DNA from: Synergistes jonesii
GTDB lineage: Bacteria > Synergistota > Synergistia > Synergistales > Synergistaceae
Length of the DNA stretch: 64,000 nt
Assembly (NCBI RefSeq): GCF_000712295.1
Contig: NZ_JMKI01000036.1
Location: 124,001-188,000 of the forward strand
Reading direction: 5' to 3'
Below the pieces are notes generated by a model. The model worked only from the letters and a program-made list of their open reading frames with translations. It had not been told where the DNA came from and searched no databases. The position numbers and the translations under genes are program-made. Position 1 is the stretch's first letter. The number at the start of each line of letters is the position of its first letter. Positions 38,874 to 46,588 of this stretch are shown here, piece after piece.

Positions 38874-40130
38874 ATGTCGGAACAAAACAGCGTATGGAAA
38901 TCTTATCGTTTCCCGATCATACTGATCATAGCGATAGCGATCGGCTGCGTCCTCGGCTCGGTGATGGGGAAGGACGCGCTCGTGCTGAAGCCTCTGGGGG
39001 ATATCTTCGTCAACGCGATGTTCATGGTGGTCGTGCCGCTCGTCTTCACGACGATATGCAGCGCGGTCGCGTCGATGTCGTCGATGGAGCGCCTGGGGAA
39101 GGTCATGAAGTACCTCGTCCTCGTCTTCGCCGTCACCGGCGCGATAGCGGCGGTTCTTATGCTCATCGCGGTCACCGTATTCCCGCCGGCGAGCGGCGCG
39201 ACGATACAGCTTCAGCTTCCCGAGGAGATCAAGGCATTCAGCACCGCCGACCAGGTCGTAAAGGCCTTCACGACCGACGACTTCGTCGGCCTGCTCTCGC
39301 GCCGCGCGATGCTGCCGCTGATCTTATTCACGATCTTCTTCGGCTTCTGCCTCCAGTCTCTCGGCGAACGCGGACGAGCTCTCGGGCGCGGCATCGCGGT
39401 GGCGGCCGACGCGATGTTGCAGATGGTCAGATACCTTATGTACTACGCGCCGATAGGCCTGGCGGCTTACTTCGCGGCGCTCGTCGGCGACTACGGCCCG
39501 CAGCTTTTGGGCGCCTATTTTCGCTCGATGGTCGTCTATCACGTCGTGACATTCGCCTACTTCATCATAGCTTTCACGATCTACTCGTGGTGGGGCACGG
39601 ACGGGCGCGGCGTGCGCACCTTCTGGGGGCGGATCATACCGCCGGCGATAATGGCGCTCGGCTCCGGCAGCAGCACGGCCACTCTGCCTCTGAACCTTGA
39701 GGCGGCGAACGGCATGGGCATCCCGCGCGACATCAGCGAGATCGTGCTGCCCATAGGCGCGACCGCTCATATGGAGGGCTCCTGCCTCTCCGGAATCCTC
39801 AAAATATCCTTCCTCTTCGGAATCTTCGGCCTGCCCTTCTCGGGCTTCGGCACGATGGCGACGGCCGTCGCGGTCGCTGTGCTTTCCGGGGTCGTCCTTT
39901 CGGGGATTCCGGGCGGCGGCCTCGTCGGCGAAATGCTGATTGTCAGCCTTTACGGCTTTCCGCCGGAGGCCTTCCCGATCATCGCGACGATCGGCTTCCT
40001 CGTCGACCCGGCTGCGACGATGGTCAACGCGACCGGCGACACCTGCTCGGCGCTGATGATCTCGCGCCTCGTCGAAGGAAAAGACTGGTTCGCGAAGGCC
40101 ATAGCAGAAAAATCGGAGGAAGCGGCGTAA
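38874..40130 (+). CDS. Dicarboxylate/amino acid:cation symporter (DAACS family)
   Basis: A 418-residue membrane transporter importing acidic amino acids or C4-dicarboxylates with Na+ or H+. It has about eight membrane helices, the serine-rich re-entrant loop GSGSSTATLPLNLE, the second hairpin AHMEGSCLSGILKI, and the substrate/cation-binding helix FLVDPAATMVNATGDTCSA. The Asp and Asn of that helix are conserved. The ATG at 38874 has AAGGAGAG upstream; an earlier in-frame start at 38811 has none. Terminator hairpins lie on both sides, so it is transcribed alone. Glutamate or aspartate uptake would fit an amino-acid fermenter. Confidence 0.93.
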   Translation: MSEQNSVWKSYRFPIILIIAIAIGCVLGSVMGKDALVLKPLGDIFVNAMFMVVVPLVFTTICSAVASMSSMERLGKVMKYLVLVFAVTGAIAAVLMLIAVTVFPPASGATIQLQLPEEIKAFSTADQVVKAFTTDDFVGLLSRRAMLPLILFTIFFGFCLQSLGERGRALGRGIAVAADAMLQMVRYLMYYAPIGLAAYFAALVGDYGPQLLGAYFRSMVVYHVVTFAYFIIAFTIYSWWGTDGRGVRTFWGRIIPPAIMALGSGSSTATLPLNLEAANGMGIPRDISEIVLPIGATAHMEGSCLSGILKISFLFGIFGLPFSGFGTMATAVAVAVLSGVVLSGIPGGGLVGEMLIVSLYGFPPEAFPIIATIGFLVDPAATMVNATGDTCSALMISRLVEGKDWFAKAIAEKSEEAA

Positions 40131-40168
40131 CTTTACGGGCGTAAGGTGCTCCGACAGCAAATAACGCC

Positions 40169-40207
40169 AAGCGGAGCCTCCGGCGCGCGTCCGGGACTCC
40201 GCTTTTT
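40169..40207 (+). terminator. Rho-independent terminator after the symporter gene
   Basis: AAGCGGAG (40169-40176) pairs with CTCCGCTT (40197-40204); the loop can extend the pairing (TCCGG/CCGGGA). T-run follows. Confidence 0.8.
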
Positions 40208-40338
40208 ATATATCCTCCGACGTTTTCGCAAAGACGACCGGTTTTCAACGGCGATTTTATGATAAAATCCTGAAACAACAGATACAAGGGGGCTTTCGAT
40301 GGCGAAGCTCTTCCTGGATAGAAGGAGGAATCGGACGG

Positions 40339-40848
40339 ATGAAAAGGACGGCAATTCTTGCGGCAGCGGCGGCCGTACTCTTTGCGGCGCTCTCGGCGCA
40401 TGGCGCGGAGCTCATAGGCGAGGCGAAGGCCAAGGAGATAGCGCTGAAGCACGCCGGCGTAGAGCCGCATACGGCGCGCTTTACAAAGACGGAGTTCGAC
40501 AGAGAGCACGGCAGGGCGGAATATGAGTTAGAATTCTTTGCCGGCAGCGTAGAATACGATTACGAGATAGATGCCGAAAGCGGCGAGGTGTGCGGCTTCT
40601 CTCACGAGAGAAGAGGCGGCGCGCCAGGGGAAATTGGCGGTCCCGCCACGATCGGCGAGGACGAGGCCAGGAGAATCGCGCTCTCCCGCGTTCGGGGGGC
40701 GACCGAGGGGGACGTCAGAAAGCTCAGGCTTGAGAACGAAGACGGAAGAAAAATCTATCAGTGCGAAATCTTTTACGGCGGCAGGGAATACGAATTTGAG
40801 ATAGACGCCGGGAGCGGCGAAGTGCTCAAATTAGAGGCGGACCGCTGA
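40339..40848 (+). CDS. Secreted protein with two PepSY domains
   Basis: A 169-residue protein with a signal peptide (MKRTAILAAAAAVLFAALSAHG, cut after about 22). Two PepSY repeats follow, at about 24-90 (IGEAKAKEIALKHAGV ... YEIDAESGEV) and 100-168 (IGEDEARRIALSRV ... FEIDAGSGEV). PepSY domains are thought to inhibit or modulate proteases or act in cell-surface sensing. GGAGG precedes the ATG. The gene runs convergent to the feo operon, whose terminator lies just after it. Confidence 0.93.
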   Translation: MKRTAILAAAAAVLFAALSAHGAELIGEAKAKEIALKHAGVEPHTARFTKTEFDREHGRAEYELEFFAGSVEYDYEIDAESGEVCGFSHERRGGAPGEIGGPATIGEDEARRIALSRVRGATEGDVRKLRLENEDGRKIYQCEIFYGGREYEFEIDAGSGEVLKLEADR

Positions 40849-40868
40849 GCCGCCCGAATCCGTCGCGG

Positions 40869-40909
40869 AAAAAAGCGGCGAGGCGCGTACTTTTGACGCG
40901 CCTCGCCGC
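40869..40909 (-). terminator. Strong terminator of the feo operon
   Basis: GCGGCGAGGCGCGT (40875-40888) pairs perfectly with ACGCGCCTCGCCGC (40896-40909). On the minus strand TTTTTT follows. A near copy of this hairpin follows the duplicated feo remnant (44089-44129). Confidence 0.92.
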
Positions 40910-40968
40910 TTCGTGTGAGAGAGAGGTTTTAAGGAAGGTACTTTTTAGAGAAATACCTTCAGGCTTTT

Positions 40969-41133
40969 TTATTTGTCCTCCTTCGAAGCGTTATGCGCAG
41001 CGGAGCCGCAGCCGCTGCAGCCGTTCGAACAGCCGCAGGAGCATTTGCCCTCGCGCTTGTCCCTGCTCAGCTTTGCGATTATCGCGACCACCGCGATAAA
41101 GAGCAGGGCGCTTATCACTATCGTTGCAGCCAT
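40969..41133 (-). CDS. FeoB-associated Cys-rich membrane protein
   Basis: A 54-residue protein (short FeoB-associated type). It begins with one membrane helix (TIVISALLFIAVVAIIA), then a basic segment (KLSRDKREGK), then a cysteine-rich tail CSCGCSNGCSGCG. Such proteins accompany feoB in anaerobes and may bind Fe(II) at the membrane exit. It starts 20 bases after feoB and ends before the operon terminator. GGGGTGG lies before its ATG. Confidence 0.88.
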   Translation of the reverse strand: MAATIVISALLFIAVVAIIAKLSRDKREGKCSCGCSNGCSGCGSAAHNASKEDK

Positions 41134-41153
41134 TGAAATCCACCCCTTTATAA

Positions 41154-43313
41154 CTAAGCGCGTGCGCTGTCCGCGCCTGCGTAAGCCGAAATGCGGTCTT
41201 TCTTAACAACAGGGCGGAAGATCATATAGGCAGCGCCTATAACGATTGCGGCGGCAAGCGCGGACAGCATATTGAAAGCGTGTCCCCAGGCGACGAGCCC
41301 CAGCTGGTAGACTACGAAGGACGCCGCGTAGGCGTATAAGGTCTGGTAGCCTATCGCAATGCAGGTCCACTTCGCGCTGTTCATCTCGCGCTTGATCGCC
41401 CCCATAGCGGCGAAGCAGGGCGCGCAGAGCAGGTTGAACACCAGGAACGAGTAGGCTGCAAGCGGCGTATAGTGAGCCTGAAGCGCTTTCCATATTTCCG
41501 CGCCGTCCTCCGAGAGCTCGGCGTAGCCGAAGAGTATCCCGAAGGTGCCTACGACGTTCTCCTTGGCTACGAGCCCCGTGAAGGCCGCGACGGCCGACTG
41601 CCAGGTACCCCAGCCGAGAGGCGCGAATATCCACGCTATCGAGTTTCCTATCTTCGCGAGGAAGCCGTCGGATAGGTCCTCCACCATCGCGAAATGTCCG
41701 TCGACATAGCCGAAGCTCGACGTGAACCAGACGAAAATCGTTGAGAGCAGGATTATCGTTCCGGCTTTTTTAATGAAGCTGTAGCCGCGCTCCCATGTAC
41801 TCGACGCTATGTTGGCGATCGAAGGCATATGGTATTCGGGGAGCTCCATAACAAAAGGCGCGCTCTCTCCGGCGAAAAGGGAGGTCTTCTTTAGCATCAG
41901 ACCGGAGATTATGATCGAGGCAATACCGACGAAGTAGGCTGAGGGGGCAACCCACCACGTCCCGCCGAAGAGCGCGCCTGCGATGAGAGCGATTATCGGC
42001 AGCTTAGCGCCGCAGGGCATAAAGGTCGTAGTCATAATAGTCATGCGGCGGTCGTGCTCGTTTTCTATCGTGCGCGAGGCCATGACCCCAGGAACGCCGC
42101 AGCCGGTGGCTACGATCATCGGTATGAAAGATTTGCCCGAAAGCCCGAAGCGGCGGAATATCCTGTCGAGGATGAACGCGACGCGCGCCATATAGCCTGA
42201 GTACTCCAGCACCGCTAAGAGCGCGAAGAGGACGAACATCTGCGGCACGAAGCCGAGCACAGCGCCGACGCCGGCGACTATTCCGTCGAGTATCAGGCTC
42301 TGCAGCCAGTCGGCGACATCAAGCGACGCGAGGAAACCCTCGACCGCCGGCGGGATGACCTCGCCGAAGAGGACGTCGTTGGTCCAGTCGGTGACGAACG
42401 TTCCGACCGTCGTCACCGAAATGTAATACACCACAAAAACAATTGCTGCGAATATCGGCAGCGCGAGCACGCGGTTCGTCACGACCGAGTCGATCCTGTC
42501 GGTGACGGTAAGAAGATTTTCCCCCTGCTTCTTATGCGCCTCGTGGATCATCGACGCGATGTAACCGTACCTTTCGCCTGTGACAATGCTCTCGGCGTCG
42601 TCGTCGAATTCCGCTTCGCAGCGCTCGCGCACCTCCTTCGCGGCGGCTAACGCGCCCTTGTTATTTTTGAAGCTCTCGGCGGCCTGCGGATCTCCCTCGA
42701 AAAGCTTTATCGCGTACCAGCGCTTCTCGCACGACGGGACCTCGCCGGCGAAGGAGGCTTCTATCTCGGCGAGCGCGCTTTCGACCGCGCGGCCGAAAAT
42801 TTTCTTCACCTCGCCGGAGACTCTTTTCTCCGCGGCGCCGAGCGCCGCTATTACGAGCTCCTCTATGCCGCTGTTCTTCAGCGCCGATATCTCGACCGCC
42901 GGCATCCCCAGCTTCTTCGAGAGCACAGCGCAGTCGATCGTTTCGCCGCGCTTCTTCACGACGTCGATCATGTTCACCGCGGCGACCATCGGTATGCCGA
43001 GCTCCGCGAGCTGCGTCGTGAGGTAGAGATTGCGTTCCAGATTGCTTCCGTCGATAATGTTTATTATCGCGTCCGGGCGCTCGTCGAGCAGATAATTCCT
43101 CGCGATGCGCTCCTCGGGGCTGTACGGCGCGAGAGAATAGATTCCCGGGAGGTCAGCTATCTTCACGTCCTTATGTCCACGGAGGACGCCCTCCTTCTTC
43201 TCGACCGTGACGCCGGGCCAGTTGCCGACCGACTGATTCGCGCCGGTCAACACGTTGAATAAAGTGGTTTTCCCGCTGTTCGGGTTCCCCGCAAGTGCTA
43301 TCTTCATTACCAT
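41154..43313 (-). CDS. feoB: Ferrous iron transporter B
   Basis: A 719-residue Fe(II) permease. The N-terminal G domain shows GNPNSGKTT at residues 9-17, the switch segment WPGVTVEKKEG, DLPGIYSL and NMID. The FeoB membrane part has the Gate motifs GCGVPGVMASRTI and LCAPCFAAMGAIKRE with conserved cysteines. The ATG at 43313 has GAGGGGG before it; an alternative ATG six bases on is possible. It lies between feoA genes and the small Cys-rich gene. An operator-like palindrome stands 14 bases upstream. Confidence 0.97.
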   Translation of the reverse strand: MVMKIALAGNPNSGKTTLFNVLTGANQSVGNWPGVTVEKKEGVLRGHKDVKIADLPGIYSLAPYSPEERIARNYLLDERPDAIINIIDGSNLERNLYLTTQLAELGIPMVAAVNMIDVVKKRGETIDCAVLSKKLGMPAVEISALKNSGIEELVIAALGAAEKRVSGEVKKIFGRAVESALAEIEASFAGEVPSCEKRWYAIKLFEGDPQAAESFKNNKGALAAAKEVRERCEAEFDDDAESIVTGERYGYIASMIHEAHKKQGENLLTVTDRIDSVVTNRVLALPIFAAIVFVVYYISVTTVGTFVTDWTNDVLFGEVIPPAVEGFLASLDVADWLQSLILDGIVAGVGAVLGFVPQMFVLFALLAVLEYSGYMARVAFILDRIFRRFGLSGKSFIPMIVATGCGVPGVMASRTIENEHDRRMTIMTTTFMPCGAKLPIIALIAGALFGGTWWVAPSAYFVGIASIIISGLMLKKTSLFAGESAPFVMELPEYHMPSIANIASSTWERGYSFIKKAGTIILLSTIFVWFTSSFGYVDGHFAMVEDLSDGFLAKIGNSIAWIFAPLGWGTWQSAVAAFTGLVAKENVVGTFGILFGYAELSEDGAEIWKALQAHYTPLAAYSFLVFNLLCAPCFAAMGAIKREMNSAKWTCIAIGYQTLYAYAASFVVYQLGLVAWGHAFNMLSALAAAIVIGAAYMIFRPVVKKDRISAYAGADSARA

Positions 43314-43327
43314 GCTATTTCCCCCTC

Positions 43328-43343
43328 GTTAGCTAAAGCTAAC
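43328..43343. promoter_or_regulatory. Palindrome GTTAGC-N4-GCTAAC before feoB
   Basis: Arms GTTAGC and GCTAAC are perfect, with TAAA between them. It is the same motif as the two sites before the operon and probably binds the same iron- or manganese-dependent repressor (DtxR/MntR-like by motif; inference). Confidence 0.75.
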
Positions 43344-43404
43344 TTAAAATAGACTTAAAAAAGCGAAAAGCAAAAGCCGTTCGCAAAGAGTGCCGGCCGC
43401 GTAA

Positions 43405-43626
43405 CTACTCTACTTCGACGATCTCTCCCTCGGCCTTTCGCAGAGAGAGGTCGTAGCCCCGCACCGTTACTTCGATGGGATCTCCCAGCGGCGCCATCTT
43501 CAAGACGTCCACCTTAGTCCCCTTCGTTATCCCCATATCCAACAGTCTGCGACGCAGCGCGCCTGTTCCGTGCACCTTAACGACGCTGACCGATTCCCCG
43601 GGGTTCACATCCCTCAGAGTCTTCAT
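43405..43626 (-). CDS. feoA: FeoA-family protein (second of two)
   Basis: A 73-residue SH3-like protein that assists FeoB. Typical segments are LRDVNPGESVSVVKVHG, LRRRLLDMGITKGTKVDVL and MAPLGDPIEVTVRGYDLSLRKAEG. The ATG at 43626 has GGAGGGG upstream. It follows the other feoA gene by 17 bases. Two feoA genes in one operon are common in Synergistota and Firmicutes. Confidence 0.94.
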   Translation of the reverse strand: MKTLRDVNPGESVSVVKVHGTGALRRRLLDMGITKGTKVDVLKMAPLGDPIEVTVRGYDLSLRKAEGEIVEVE

Positions 43627-43643
43627 GACAATCCCCTCCATTG

Positions 43644-43856
43644 TCAAATCATAATTTTGAGTGCCGCCTGATGGTCTATCGCTATGCGCGAACCCTTTAT
43701 GCCGACGATGAGATTGCCGGAATTTTTCGAGATCACGACGACCTCCGCGCCGGGGACGAAGCCGAGCCCCTCGATGAACCGCCTCTTTTTGCCCTCGCCG
43801 CCGACATTCTTTATCGTGTGTATCTCACCTGCGTTCGCCATAACCAAAGGCATCAT
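43644..43856 (-). CDS. feoA: FeoA-family protein (first of two)
   Basis: A 70-residue FeoA-like protein: GEIHTIKNVGGEGKKRRFIEG, LGFVPGAEVVVISKNSGNLI, VGIKGSRIAIDHQAALKIMI. The start ATG 43856 is supported by CGGAGG upstream. It is the first gene of the feo operon and lies 26 bases downstream of the nearer operator palindrome. Confidence 0.92.
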   Translation of the reverse strand: MMPLVMANAGEIHTIKNVGGEGKKRRFIEGLGFVPGAEVVVISKNSGNLIVGIKGSRIAIDHQAALKIMI

Positions 43857-43881
43857 GGCCAAAACCTCCGTTCCGCAGCGA

Positions 43882-43939
43882 TTAGCTTTCGCTAACCTCG
43901 TCACTGCAATAGGTTAGCACCGGCTAATTATTTTGTCAA
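43882..43939 (-). promoter_or_regulatory. feo promoter with two TTAGC-N4-GCTAA operators
   Basis: On the minus strand TTGACA (43939-43934), a 17-base spacer and TAACCT (43916-43911) form a promoter. One palindrome, TTAGC-ACCG-GCTAA (43914-43927), covers the -10 box and half the spacer. The second, TTAGC-TTTC-GCTAA (43882-43895), lies downstream. This is a classic repressor layout. The motif resembles half of the DtxR/IdeR consensus. Confidence 0.8.
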
Positions 43940-44088
43940 CAGTCCGCGCAGAAGCCCTTGAGGGAAAAATAAAAATCCGCCGCAGCGCCTCCATTAGGCA
44001 TTCCGTAGGCCGCTCGTCCGTGAAATTCTCAAAATAAAACACAGTACAAATCTCATACGGCGCCATAGCCGCCTTACGCTTGGCGCAG

Positions 44089-44129
44089 AAAAAGCAGCGA
44101 GACGCGTCCAAAAGGACGCGTCTCGCTGC
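44089..44129 (-). terminator. Terminator of the duplicated feo remnant
   Basis: GCAGCGAGACGCGTCC (44094-44109) and GGACGCGTCTCGCTGC (44114-44129) pair perfectly. Five T follow on the minus strand. It is a diverged copy of the hairpin at 40869-40909, and the 50 bases next to it are also similar. Confidence 0.9.
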
Positions 44130-44183
44130 TTCGTGTGAGAGAGAGGTTTAAGGAAGGTACTCAGAGAAATGTCTTAAGTTTTT

Positions 44184-44336
44184 TTATTTGTCCTCCTTTG
44201 AAGTGTTATGCGTCGCGGAGCCGCAGCAACCGCATGAACAGCCGGAGCATTTGCCTTCGCGCCTGTCCCTGCTCAGCTTCGTGATTATCGCGGCCGCCGC
44301 GATAAAGAGCAGAACGCTTATCGCTATCGTCGTCAC
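44184..44336 (-). CDS. Second copy of the FeoB-associated Cys-rich protein
   Basis: A 50-residue protein with the same plan as the copy at 40969: TTIAISVLLFIAAAAIIT, KLSRDRREGK and a Cys-rich tail CSGCSCGCCGS ending NTSKEDK. It starts with GTG at 44336 rather than ATG and lacks four residues in the tail. The frame is intact although the feoB before it is gutted. It may still be expressed from the retained upstream promoter. Confidence 0.7.
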   Translation of the reverse strand: MTTIAISVLLFIAAAAIITKLSRDRREGKCSGCSCGCCGSATHNTSKEDK

Positions 44337-44749
44337 TGAAAATCCCCCTCCTTCATAATCATCTGAGAGCGGGCGTCGTCACGCATATAACGCATGCGGC
44401 AATCGCGGACGGCATATCGAAAAAAAGGCGCGCTCTCCCCGGCGAAAAGGGAGGTCTTCTTTAACGTCAGACCGGAGATTATGATCGAGGCAATACCGAC
44501 GAAGCGGGCTGAGGGGGCAACCCACCACGTCCCGCCGAAGAGCGCGCCTGCGATGAGAGCAATTATCGGCGGCTTCGCGCCGCAGAGCCCGAAGGTGGCA
44601 GCCATAACAGCCATGCGGCGGGCGCGTCCGTTCTTCTCGGCCGTGACGCCTGCCCAGCCGTCGCGCGGCTGATCCGCGCCGGCCGGCGAGTTGGATAAAG
44701 CTATTTTTCCGCCGTTTGGATTTCCAGTAAGCGTCGCTTCCATGACCAT
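44333..44749 (-). pseudogene. feoB remnant with a large internal deletion
   Basis: The frame starts MVMEATLTGNPNGGKIALSN, clearly the FeoB G1 region but with the P-loop Ser and the following Thr changed. At about residue 42 it jumps to a segment matching FeoB residues about 400-470 (MAVMAATFGLCGAKPP, IIALIAGALFGGTWWVAPSA, KKTSLFAGESAPF), then runs into unrelated sequence. Some 360 internal residues and the C-terminal half are lost. DNA likeness to the intact feoB in the retained parts is high, so the duplication is fairly recent. Confidence 0.9.
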
Positions 44750-44766
44750 CTGCCGCCCCTTCCTTA

Positions 44767-44975
44767 GTTAGCAGAAACTAACTTAAATGGATTTAAAAAA
44801 GCGAAAAGTAAAAACTATCCGCCAAAACTGCTAACTGTGCAATTACTCCCCTGTTTTATACCCTCAGACGTCAATCATAACCTTGAATGCCGCACGAGCG
44901 TCTGTCTTCCGCAGCGATTAGCCTGCGCTAACCCCACTGCACTGATAGGTTAGCACCGGCTAACCATTTTGTCAA
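44767..44975 (-). promoter_or_regulatory. Control region of the feo remnant: promoter, three operator copies, feoA debris
   Basis: TTGACA (44975-44970), a 17-base spacer and TAACCT (44952-44947) match the intact feo promoter. Palindromes TTAGC-ACCG-GCTAA (44950-44963) and TTAGC-CTGC-GCTAA (44918-44931) are kept. A third, degenerate one (GTTAGC-AGAA-ACTAAC, 44767-44782) stands before the feoB remnant. Between them, scraps such as TCAATCATAACCTTGAATGCCG recall the end of a feoA gene, but no feoA frame survives. Confidence 0.75.
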
Positions 44976-45002
44976 CAGCTTTTTGGGGGAAAAATAAAAA
45001 AA

Positions 45003-45584
45003 TCAGCAGGAAAATTTGAAAATTATTCCGACCGCGGCGGAGATCACTATAAAGGAGACAAAGCTCCACTTCAGCCTCTTTTGGGCGGCGTAAAGAATGA
45101 TGCCGAAAACAATCGCTTTCCAGTTGAGGGCGGACGCGAGCGCGGAAAAACTTACCGGCGCGCAGAATTTATCGAAGGAGAGCATCGCGGCCGCGAAGAC
45201 CTTCACTCCGGCCGCGCACAGGAGCGCGATCGACGCGGGGCGCAGCCCGTAAAAAGCGTCCTTCACGACGACGTTTTCATGAAAATTTTCCAGGAGATTC
45301 GCGACGAGCAGAACGACGACGATCGACGGCAGAATCAACCCAAGCGTCGCGGCAGCGGCGCCCGGTGCGCCGGCCGTGATAAAGCCGGCGAAAGTCGCCA
45401 TGTTGACGCCTATCGCGCCCGGCGTCGACTCGGCGACGGCTATCATGTTCGCGACGTCGGTCGGAGTGAACCAGCCGCTCTTCGCCGACAGCGCATAGAG
45501 GAAGGGCAGAGTGGCGAGCCCGCCGCCCACCGCGAAGAGCCCGACCTTGAAAAATTCGTAAAAGAGGTTCAGCAGTAGAATCAT
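45003..45584 (-). CDS. Chromate transporter family, C-terminal half-size subunit
   Basis: A 193-residue membrane protein of the CHR family in its short-chain form, in which two half-size proteins work together. Characteristic parts are FYEFFKVGLFAVGGGLATLPFL and ESTPGAIGVNMATFAGF. The ATG at 45584 overlaps the stop of the first half gene by 4 bp (ATGA). A longer frame to 45749 is only an overlap with the other gene. It probably forms a heterodimer with the product of 45581-46150. The exported anion may be chromate or another oxyanion such as sulfate. Confidence 0.9.
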   Translation of the reverse strand: MILLLNLFYEFFKVGLFAVGGGLATLPFLYALSAKSGWFTPTDVANMIAVAESTPGAIGVNMATFAGFITAGAPGAAAATLGLILPSIVVVLLVANLLENFHENVVVKDAFYGLRPASIALLCAAGVKVFAAAMLSFDKFCAPVSFSALASALNWKAIVFGIILYAAQKRLKWSFVSFIVISAAVGIIFKFSC

Positions 45585-46150
45585 CTTCCGCCCCTCTTGC
45601 AGCGCCGCCACGCGGCCCCGAAGAGCGCCGACGCGGCGACCACCGCAGCCGGGCTCACCGAAAAGGGCAGCAACGGCGACGCGGCGCAGAGCGCGAAGAC
45701 GAGCGCGAAAATAAAAAAGGTGGCGACGTCGGTAACGGAATTCCGCCACAGCCGCGCCACCGCGTTCGCGACGAGCACGCAGACGCAGACGCGCACGCCG
45801 GCGAAAGCGTCGCGGACGACGGGGTATTCGGCGAACGCGCGCAGCGAAGCGGCGAGAAGCGCTATGACAAAGAGCGGCGCCGTGACGAAGCCGAAGGTCG
45901 CGGCGAAGCCGCCGGCCGCCCCGCCCCTCTTATCGCCGATGAAGGTCGAGACGTTTATCGCGACGACGCCCGGCGTGCACTGCCCGACCGCGTAATAATC
46001 GGTCAGCTCCTCCTCCGTGATCCAGCCGCGCTCCTCGATGAATTCGCGGCGCAGTACGGGATACATAGCAAGCCCCCCGCCGAAAGTTACGGAGCCGATT
46101 TTCAGGAATATCAGATAAAGGCGAAGGAGATTTTTCACAGAAAAAACCAA
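45581..46150 (-). CDS. Chromate transporter family, N-terminal half-size subunit
   Basis: A 189-residue membrane protein with the CHR signature FLKIGSVTFGGGLAMYPVLRREF and QCTPGVVAINVSTFIG. It is the first gene of a two-gene unit. About five to six membrane helices are visible. Split CHR pairs are common in Firmicutes and Synergistota. No well-formed ribosome binding site stands before the ATG at 46150. Confidence 0.9.
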   Translation of the reverse strand: MVFSVKNLLRLYLIFLKIGSVTFGGGLAMYPVLRREFIEERGWITEEELTDYYAVGQCTPGVVAINVSTFIGDKRGGAAGGFAATFGFVTAPLFVIALLAASLRAFAEYPVVRDAFAGVRVCVCVLVANAVARLWRNSVTDVATFFIFALVFALCAASPLLPFSVSPAAVVAASALFGAAWRRCKRGGR

Positions 46151-46588
46151 AATGTCTTAAAAACATCCGCGCTATTTGCCGAAAGCAACGGTCCCGAACG
46201 GCCGCATCCTTTTAAAGCATCTCCGAGGGGCATAATATTTAGCATATCTATCCGGTACATAAGTCAGCGCCATTCTTCTCACGCCCATCCCCGCGCCGGT
46301 CAGCGTCCACTGCCGCCGCGGCCATGAGCGATATTTTTATTCATAGTATTGTATGAAGATTACGATGTCAACGGAGAAGTTTTACGCAAGCAATCTATAA
46401 AGGCCCAGGCTTTGTGAGTCTGGGCCTTTAACATCGCAAATCTGACGCTGGGCCTCACATGGAGTTCCGTTAGCGGCAGACTGCACAAAACTGTCAGCGA
46501 GTCGGCATCGCTACCGAAACCTGTCTGGGCCGTGAGCTTCCCGGCAGGGCGAACGCGACTGCGGCGCCTGCCGGGTCGTTTGTTACGC
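46151..46588. other. Intergenic region with two hairpins
   Basis: No gene is seen in 438 bases. Hairpin 1, AAAGGCCCAG (46399-46408) with CTGGGCCTTT (46420-46429), resembles a terminator. Hairpin 2, CCCGGCAGG (46540-46548) with CCTGCCGGG (46567-46575), lies just after the aldehyde oxidoreductase stop. The leftmost 200 bases should hold the promoter of the chromate pair. Confidence 0.55.
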
